From NCBI GenBank assembly GCA_023525975.1, contig CM042035.1:32827001-32891000 (forward strand): DNA of 64,000 nucleotides. The letters run 5' to 3'. Source of the stretch: Smallanthus sonchifolius (taxonomy: Eukaryota; Streptophyta; Magnoliopsida; Asterales; Asteraceae). Shown here piece by piece: positions 56,941 to 64,000 of the stretch. Under the pieces are notes generated by a model. That model worked only from the letters and a program-made list of their open reading frames with translations, was not told the origin of the DNA and did no database searches. Position 1 is the stretch's first letter, and each line of letters opens with the position of its first letter. Position numbers and translations under genes: made by a program.

Positions 56941-56942
56941 GT

Positions 56943-57105
56943 GCGCACATAAGAGTCTCTGCGTACTTGATAAGTGCGCATGAGGTAAACCCTACGTACT
57001 TAACAAGTACGCAAGACTTAAGTCATGCGTACTTAGTAAGTACGCAGGAGTAAAGTCCTGCGCACTTAGTAAGTACACACGACCAATATGTGTTGGGTAT
57101 AAATA
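56943..57105 (+). promoter_or_regulatory. Candidate internal promoter of the third ORF in F
   Basis: Four palindromes (56960-57078; GCGTACTT..AAGTGCGC, CGTACTT..AAGTACGC and similar) are followed 20 bp later by TATAAATA at 57098-57105, the same TATA octamer as in the LTR of F. Outside these elements the sequence is not LTR-like, so the module is not simply a duplicated LTR. Confidence 0.55.
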
Positions 57106-57251
57106 CAGGACTTAGAAAATTTTTAGGGTTTATCACTTTCAAACGTTTTCTCCTGTGATATTCCCTCCGACCATTTTCCTCAAAGATTTCGAGTGTTCCA
57201 ACCGGCATTTTCATCCCAATCACATTGTCATCTTCGTATTTCGTCTCAGTG

Positions 57252-57842
57252 GTGAGATTATAGGCCGATTCCATCCATCGATTCTTGACATTTGTACCGA
57301 TTTTTAACTTAGAAAATATTAGGTTAAATCCGATACATTTTGGGGTGAAATAAGGTTGTTTGGGTAACTTATTGACATTAATTTGCTAATACACGCCTAA
57401 TCGATCCTCTATTCATTCTCTTAGTCATCGTCTGATCCGTCGATTAAAGTTGAACAGTCAATGGGTCGTTCGACTGACCTAGGTCAAAATTGCTCGTGGT
57501 GTAGTGTTTTGTGGTGTTAATAATGGTACCATAGGTTGGAATCCCTGATTCCGACCTAGTGGCGACCTAATCAACACACGCTTTGAACGATTTTAAAATT
57601 CTGAATTTTTTTGCTAAGGGTTGTTCTTGCGCACTTAGCAAGTACGCAAGAAGTAATTCTTGCGTGCTTGTTAAGTACGCAAGAGGAAAAACCTGCGCAC
57701 TTGCTAAGTGCGCAGGACCAACACTTAGAAATTTTTCCTAAGTCTGAAAAATTTTTCAAAGTGTAACTACTATACTATGTCCTGTGTGTCTACTTCCAGT
57801 GTTATAAGCTTTTCTAAATATGTTTTCTGTGTGTGTTTGCAG
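57252..57842 (+). other. Candidate 5'-UTR intron before the third ORF of F
   Basis: The donor CAGTG|GTGAGATT at 57252 aligns with the donor in A, and the acceptor GTGTGTTTGCAG ends at 57842. Length 591 bp. It encloses three more palindromes at 57628-57714. Confidence 0.5.
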
Positions 57843-57845
57843 GCT

Positions 57846-59890
57846 ATGGCTCGTGCATTCACTGACGAATTCAACCTAGTGGCTAACACCGAACCGGAAT
57901 GGAAAGGCGCAGCCTTGCAATACAGGGAGATTGTGGATTTTCTCAACAGATCAAGAATAAGTTATGCAATCTCAGCAAACCCAACAGTCTCGAGACCGTA
58001 CCTGGAGCAATTCTGGGAGACTACAGAGCACGATTGCACGGTGTCCCCTAATGTCATAAGGGCAACAGTTGACGGTCGGGCTATTGCTATCTCGGAAGAT
58101 ACAATCAGGAGAGTACTGCGGTTCGGAGACCTTGCCACCGACCCGACATCCTATCCATATTACTACGTGGATGGGTGTTGGAGGCACAGCATGGGGTATG
58201 TCGGGGCAAGGGACTATGCTTCCTACAAGAAGATGTGGGTATTGGATCAATGGCGTTACTTTGCCCACATCATGATCATGTGCATCTCATCCAGGAAAGC
58301 GGGGAAAGATGCCATGGGTCATGACCTAGCATCGGCCATGGTGGGCCTGTCTCTCAATCGGGGCTATAACTTCTCTCGCTATATCTTCAAAGCATTATAT
58401 GACCAGATAAATACAGCAGAGAGGTTTAGGTTCCTTTTATACCCGAGATTTGTGCAACTACTGATCGATGATGCATTGCCAAATCTGCGTGCTATCGGAG
58501 AGAGACTGCAGGTAAAAAGGGTAGACAAGAGAGTCTTTGTACAATTTCTAAAGCCAGGCAGTGTAGAACCTACCCCTAAGCATACTGAACTCTTCGGCCA
58601 CCTGATTAATGAAGCATACGTCGCTCCGAAGGACTGGAACTGGTATAGTCCCAACTCGGGACCAGAGATGAGTGATCACTCTGATGAAGAACAAGATAAA
58701 GAGAATGAGGATGATGAAGGTGATGATGAACATGAAGGTGATGATGAAGGTGATGTTGGTGGTGCAGAGGAATCCGATTCGGAGGCAACCGAATCAGATT
58801 CTTCTAATTCCGATGACGCACCATCACAGGTACATCCGAGAAGGTCGGCACAGGTAACCCTGCCTGATTCGTCTTCAAAAAGAAAACGACAAAGCTCGAG
58901 CAGCGAATACGAGCCGGATTCCGACTCTGATGCTGCTCTACAAAGACGAAGGCGAGAGAAAGCCAACAAGAAAAGGGGCGATAGGCAAGAGGTTGCTATC
59001 CCCAGGGTTGAAGAGATTCAGACTGTGCAGCCAGTACAAGTTGAGCCTGCCCGTCAAGAGTCAGAATCTACCATGCCAGCACGGCAACTGTTTACAAGGA
59101 GGAGAAGGCCACTGGTACAAGAAGATGTGGCAGTCACGGAGGTCACAGAGGTGATTCCTGTGACGGTGACCCTCCCTACTCCAACCGTCCAGGTGACGGT
59201 GACTGCTCCACTACTCACGGAGTCAGTCACCATCACCCCAACCATAACTCCCATCATTTCATCCCCCATCCCAACACCCACCAAAGAGCCGTCAGGTCAA
59301 CCCTTCAACTATGGTGATTTCTCACAAGGGTTTGACTTTGACACAATCTTCTCCTCTCCCATCCATAATGCCGAAGCCTCATCCTCTAGGCATCCTGATC
59401 CGAATGATGCAAGGATCGATGTGCTAGAGACCCAAGTTGCTGAACTATTGAAGACCATTCAAAAGTCAAAGGAGGAATCTGATGCTCAACAAGCACAGAT
59501 TAATTCCCTGGCCGATGAAGTTAGGATTCTCAACAGCCAGAGAACATGGACAAATGAGCAATTGAAGAATGTCTAGGCACAAAATGAACTGTTAATGAAG
59601 ACTAACGAAATGATTCTAGGCCACAGAACTTCACTTGAGCTGAGGATGGACTTGCAGAGAAAAGAGCACGAAGCGATGGTCAAATTAGTTGGTGAACTGA
59701 CCGCGAAGCTAGGTGCTCAGGGGGAGAAGGAGACAGAGAAAGAGAAAGAGAAAGAGAAAGACAAAGAAAAGAAATGCACCGGTGCCGAGTCTTGTCATCC
59801 GGTCGATCTTACTAAGGATGATGATAAAGACAAGGATCTTGAAGTCGGTCCTAGTGGAGGTGAGCACCTAGCTTTGGCGATACCAATCAG
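57846..59890 (+). pseudogene. Third ORF of Element F (one stop, then cut by Element E)
   Basis: ATG at 57846, 3 nt after an acceptor-like CAG. An in-frame upstream extension to 57777 is not supported by A or C. Residues 1-240 hold the conserved domain (VDFLNRS, YLEQFWET, WRYFAHIM, KAGKDAMG, LLYPRFVQLL). Then come an Asp/Glu/Ser-rich segment (about 275-335), basic clusters (KRKRQ, RRRREKANKKR), a Thr/Pro/Val-rich stretch, and a coiled coil (about 520-575). TAG at 59574 interrupts it; the frame continues to 59890, where the LTR of E begins. No hydrophobic membrane segment is visible. Its function is unknown, and a nuclear, possibly DNA-linked, role is inferred from composition. Confidence 0.85.
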
Positions 59891-62238
59891 TCACACCCCG
59901 ACCGATGGCGGAATCATCGAGGCGGACAATGGAATGATTGTTCAAAAGCACATGATAGCTAAAATATTTCATAATTCATTAATCTAATTAAAAACAACAA
60001 ATATTCAAGTACAATACAATTCAAATAACATAGTCTATTCCAAAACATTGATTTAATTAACTAGGTCCATAAGTTCTTAAGTGGAGGAATCTTCAACAAG
60101 CAATCACATATCCAAACCTGAAACATTATTTAAAATCAAGTGTCAACTATAAAGTTGGTGAGTACATAGGTTTAGTGGAACCGGTAAATAGTAAATAAAA
60201 ACGTTTTGCAACTCATTGTTTATCTTGTTAAACATAACATACATGGTTATGTCATTTATCTACGCACAATTCAAACCATGATTGACGCGCTTGAACATAG
60301 CACAACAGCTAGGTCCGGTATGTTTGAATATAGTTACCCACTATATCCGAGATGTTTGAATATAACACGCGGCTATATCCGAGTATGCAGTAATAAACAC
60401 CCTACATGGGTGGGCTGGTCAGGCACAATAGATCTATTAATATTACTGTTGGTTTTCTTGTGTTTAAAATAAATAAGTGTACACCCAAGATAATTCATGA
60501 TGAACAAGCATATAATTCAAATGTATAACACGTATAAACAATTCGATGAGTAGCATGTATAATGTTTCACCCCAAAGTATGTAAAAATATAAAATAGGGG
60601 CTATGTAACTCACCTGGCTAGCGGATGTTTTAATCCACGAGTGCGGGTGATAAGGATGTTGAAAACTAAGAACGTTGAAACCCTATGTGGATAAATAGGT
60701 ATTATTGTATGTTTTATATGTGCGTATTCGTATTTAAATGTGTATAGGTTTATAATAATATTTCTTAACATTTATAAAATATGGTAGAAAGATAATAATG
60801 ATTTTGTAAAACTTAATATCAAAAAAATATATATATTTTAATCTTGTTAAAATATTATATTTTAAATAATTTGTTATCATGTTTATTGTATTTATATATA
60901 GTAATAAATAAAAAGAAAAGTTTCTATTTGTTTAATTATGTTATCATTATTATATATTAAAACTTATTTAAACAAGTTTATAAAAATTGTAGAGTTTATT
61001 ATTTTATAAAGATTGGGTGGGTTATTTTTATAAAAAAATTGTTTAATCGTTTTCAAAATAGACGAACGAGTCAACCTACTCGTAATAGTTTTTATTGTGT
61101 GGAGAAATTATTAAAATGAGATAAAATAAATAAATGAAATAAAAGTTTTATAAAACAGAAATAAAAAAATTGGGCCGAAGGCCAACCGGAATCGAACCCG
61201 CGACCTCGGACATAATCACACACACGCATAACCAGCCGGGCTATCGCCCATCGCTGGTAATGTGTGTGGCGTTTAATTGATAACCACACAAGCAAAACTG
61301 GTCGCTGGTTCTCGGCAACCGGCAAACCGTGTCCGAGGACACTGGTTTGCCCGGTAATCGAAGGTCTGAGGTCGGGTTGTCGATTGGAACCGATGGCCAA
61401 ATGATAACACAAGGTAAAGGAACGATCTTGAGACCTTTACTTGGTCGCGAATGGTCTGGACGCCAGGGCCAATGGTCCCAAAATTCCAAGATCGGTTAAC
61501 TATGCTTCGGGATGAATTTGGTTCTGAAACTCTGGTCACAGCTTCACACAGTGGCGACGAACACAATGCCGGCCTCAATTTTGAGTGAGAGTGGGTGGAG
61601 GAGAGTTGGCGAGCTCGAGCAGGTCCGGTAATGGCTTTTTATAGCCGAGCCCGATCCCGATAATGAGAAAAGCAATTGAGCATGTCCAGACACTCGTCTG
61701 GACGAGACGAAACAGGCGTGGAGGTTTCTTGTCAAGGCCGAATTTGTGGCGTGGACTTTCGGCCACAGACACGATCAGACTTTTCGTATGTTTAAACGAC
61801 AATTTGGTCAAGGGATTTTGTTCGTGTGGGGACGACGAGGTCAGAGAGCCCCTTTTCGGCTGTCGAGGTGCAGGGAACAGGCGTGTCGAGGAGTCCCCGG
61901 AAAATGTCTTGGACCGCCGGTCAATGGGGGAGACGACCGGAAACGCGAATTGGGATTTGGCAATTTTGGTCCCTGGAGTTTACTTCTGAATCTATTTGGT
62001 CCCTGAGATAATTACGGATGAGTCCTTGTGGTTTGATTTGTCCACATTTAGTCCCTTAACTAATTTCTGTTTTAAAACCTTGTAGTTTTATTATTTTCAA
62101 AACAGACCCTTAACTTTTATAAAATAACTAATTAGATTTCTTTTTACTTTCAATTATATTTTATAAACTTATATTATTGTTATAAATATATTTTTATAAA
62201 AGTTAATTATTATTTAGATAGATTATCATATTTATGAA
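59891..62238 (-). repeat. 3' LTR of Element E, missing its U3 start
   Basis: Collinear with 40321-42676 of D, then jumps directly into pol. About 253 bp (the last 200 bp of LTR, the polypurine tract and the untranslated region) are absent. Confidence 0.88.
61163..61243 (-). promoter_or_regulatory. tRNA-like segment with Pol III A/B boxes in LTR of E
   Basis: Same as in D: A box at 61232-61243, B box GGTTCGATTCC at 61188-61198, T-run at 61163-61169. Conservation of both boxes in the second copy shows that the segment belongs to the LTR family. Confidence 0.6.
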
Positions 62239-62243
62239 AAGAG

Positions 62244-64000
62244 ATGCGGATATTTGGATTTCATTTGGTCTTCACGTTCCCAAGTGAACTCGGGTCCACG
62301 TTTAGACTCCCAACGGACCTTGACAATGGGGATGCGGCTACGCTTGAGTTTCTTGACTTAACGGTCTATGATTTCCACGGGTTTCTCAACAAAGTGCATT
62401 TTCTCATCAATGCGCACTTCATCAAGAGGGATGTGAAGATTCTCATCAGCTAGGCACTTTTTCAAATTAGACACGTGAAAAGTCGGATGAACGTTGCTGA
62501 GCTCTGAAGGAAGATCGAGTTTGTAGGCCACTTTTCCTACCCTTTCGAGTATCTTGAGTGGACCCACATACCGAGGTGCAAGTTTTCCTTTCTTTCCAAA
62601 TCGGACTACGCCTTTCCAAGGTGATACCTTTAGAAGAACCATATCCCCAACTTGAAATTCCAACGGTTTTCGTCGATTATCGGCATAGCTCTTTTGCCGA
62701 CTCCTTGTTAGTCGAATGTTGTCACGAATAAGAGAGACTTTATCTGTGGTCTCTTGGATAAGCTCGGGACCGGTGATTTGTACTTCACCATTTTCGTTCA
62801 AACAAATCGGTGAACGACATTTTCGTCCATAAAGAGCTTCAAACGGTGCCATGTTAATACTTGTGTGGTAGCTGTTGTTGTAGGAAAATTCAATCAGTGG
62901 TAGGTGAGAATTCCAATTGCCGCCAAAGTCAATGACACAAGCTCTAAGCATATCCTCGAGAGTTTGGATTGTTCGCTCGGTTTGTCCATCAGTTTGAGGA
63001 TGTAAGCCGTACTTAAATCCAAACGAGTACCAAGCGCAGATTGTAATGATTGCCAAAATCGGGAAGTAAAACGCGAATCACAATCGAAGATGATGTTCAA
63101 TGGGATTACGTGACGACTTACGATCTCATCAATGTAGATCCGAGCCAATTTCTCAACTCGATAGTCCTCACAAATAGGTAAGAAATGAGTAGACTTTGTG
63201 AGTCGATCGATAATAACCCAGAAACTATCGTGCCCACTAGGAGTGCGTGGGAGTTTGGTGATGAAGTCCATAGCAAGGTTCTCCCACTTCCACATGGGAA
63301 TTTCAGGTTGTTCGAGGAGTCCGGAAGGCTTCCGATGTTCGGCCTTTACTTTAGAGCAAGTTAAGCATTTTGCCACAAAGAGGGCAATATCCTTTTTCAT
63401 GCCGGGCCACCAATATTGTTGACGAAGACCCATGTACATCCTATCAGCTCCGGGATGTACCGAATATCGAGTTTTGTGGGACTCGTTCATCAAAAATATA
63501 TGAAGATCGTCGCGATAGGGAACCCAGATACGATCCAAGTAATACAACAGGCCGTTGGCTTTGGTTTCTAGCAAGAGTTCTACACCACATGCCATTTCTT
63601 GGTACATGTTTTCCTCGGTAACCGAGGTGTGTTGTGCTTGGAGAATGCGGGCTTGGATATCATTATGAATATGAACACTATGAAGCATGATACGTTCCTT
63701 ACGACTCAAGGCGTCGGCTACCACATTTGCTTTATCGGGGTGGTAGCGAATCTCGCAGTTTAGTCGTTAAGAAGTTCGACCCATCGTCGTTGCCTCATAT
63801 TAAGCTCTTTTTGATTGAAAATATGTTGGAGACTTTTGTGGTCGGTGAAGACCGCGCATTTGGTGCCATAAAGATAGTGTCTCCAAATTTTCAAGGTGAA
63901 AACGACAGCACCAAGCTCGAGATCATGGGTCGTATAGTTCTTCTCATGGATTTTGAGCTGACGTGATGCGTATGCAATTACTTGGCCACGCTGCATAAGA
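62244..64000 (-). pseudogene. pol: Gypsy pol of Element E: RNase H, integrase and chromodomain (broken, cut by window edge)
   Basis: It matches D. RNase H is at 63760-63996 up to a 1-nt deletion near 63760. Integrase HHCC and core are at 62894-63724 (CLTCSKVKAEH, MDFITKLP; the second catalytic region reads FDCDSRF where D has SDHDSRF). A second 1-nt deletion lies near 63001 and a third frame at 62358-63056 carries TDGQTE to HVSNLKKCL. TAA at 62358-62360 separates the chromodomain part (62244-62357). Inactive. Confidence 0.92.

Larger units (their letters stand above)
48017..59890 (+). mobile_element. Element F: SIRE-like Ty1/Copia retrotransposon, same family as A, visible part
   Basis: 5' LTR, PBS, gag, pol, spacer and third ORF collinear with A and clearly of one family. 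It is better preserved than A, with gag and pol each in one frame with two stops. It is inserted in the leader of D (left flank GAAAG) and interrupted by Element E at 59890/59891. Its C-terminal third-ORF end and 3' LTR are outside the window. Confidence 0.92.
59891..64000 (-). mobile_element. Element E: Tekay-like Ty3/Gypsy retrotransposon, same family as D, visible part
   Basis: A truncated 3' LTR followed by minus-strand pol, nearly identical to D but with its own frameshifts and a deletion at the LTR/interior border. It lies within the third ORF of F and runs off the window. The expected LTR end TGTCACACC is AGTCACACC here, so the exact edge (59889-59891) and duplication are uncertain. 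Confidence 0.88.

Noticed and set aside
57846..59890. Third ORF as a true envelope gene
   Set aside because: No signal peptide, transmembrane segment or cleavage-site pattern is visible; composition is acidic, basic and coiled-coil.

Overview
The window is a stack of LTR retrotransposons inserted into one another. I found no host gene, rRNA or organelle sequence. The organism is a plant with a repeat-rich nuclear genome. The evidence is Ty1/Copia elements with an initiator-Met tRNA primer site (TGGTATCAGAGC), chromodomain Ty3/Gypsy (Tekay/Del-like) elements, and a large third ORF after Copia pol. From memory, that third ORF is very abundant in Asteraceae gene models, so an Asteraceae genome is my best guess at modest confidence.

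Layout. Element 0 is a minus-strand Copia element, visible at 1-1840 and 39702-40317. It is split by Element A (plus-strand, SIRE-like Copia, 1841-39701; 13.5 kb without its own insertions; TSD AGAAC/AGAAT). A is split twice: by Element B (minus-strand Gypsy with 3.8-kb LTRs, 10245-22146, TSD CTTCA) and by Element C (plus-strand Copia of a related but distinct family, 24498-36923, TSD AGGTG). To the right, Element D (minus-strand Tekay-like Gypsy, from 40318) also sits in Element 0. D is interrupted in its leader by Element F (plus-strand Copia, same family as A, from 48017). F is interrupted in its third ORF by Element E (minus-strand Gypsy, same family as D, from 59891). Elements D, E and F run past the right edge. 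LTR divergence judged by eye (B under 1 %, C about 2 %, A clearly more) agrees with the nesting order.

How the Copia elements work. A, C and F share one plan: LTR, leader, a very large gag with two zinc knuckles and a coiled coil, pol (PR-INT-RT-RNase H), a conserved 1-kb non-coding block, then a third ORF of about 1,000 codons. The third ORF looks like a separate expression cassette. In A and F a palindrome array plus TATA box resembling the LTR promoter lies upstream. In all three copies a plausible 5' splice site is followed 0.5-0.6 kb later by a 3' splice site ending 0-3 nt before the third-ORF ATG. The palindromes occur in the U3, in the gag leader and before the third ORF. Their arms change in a compensatory, family-specific way: GCGTAC/GTACGC or GCGCAC/GTGCGC in A and F, GCGAAC/GTTCGC in C. 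My main hypothesis is that the third ORF is not an envelope gene but a nuclear regulator acting on these sites. This is inference.

State of the genes. All gag and pol copies are broken. C has lost its RT core but keeps the most complete third ORF. D's gag-pol is one frame with two stop codons and an altered protease motif. B has near-identical LTRs around a ruined interior, so it probably moved using proteins supplied in trans.
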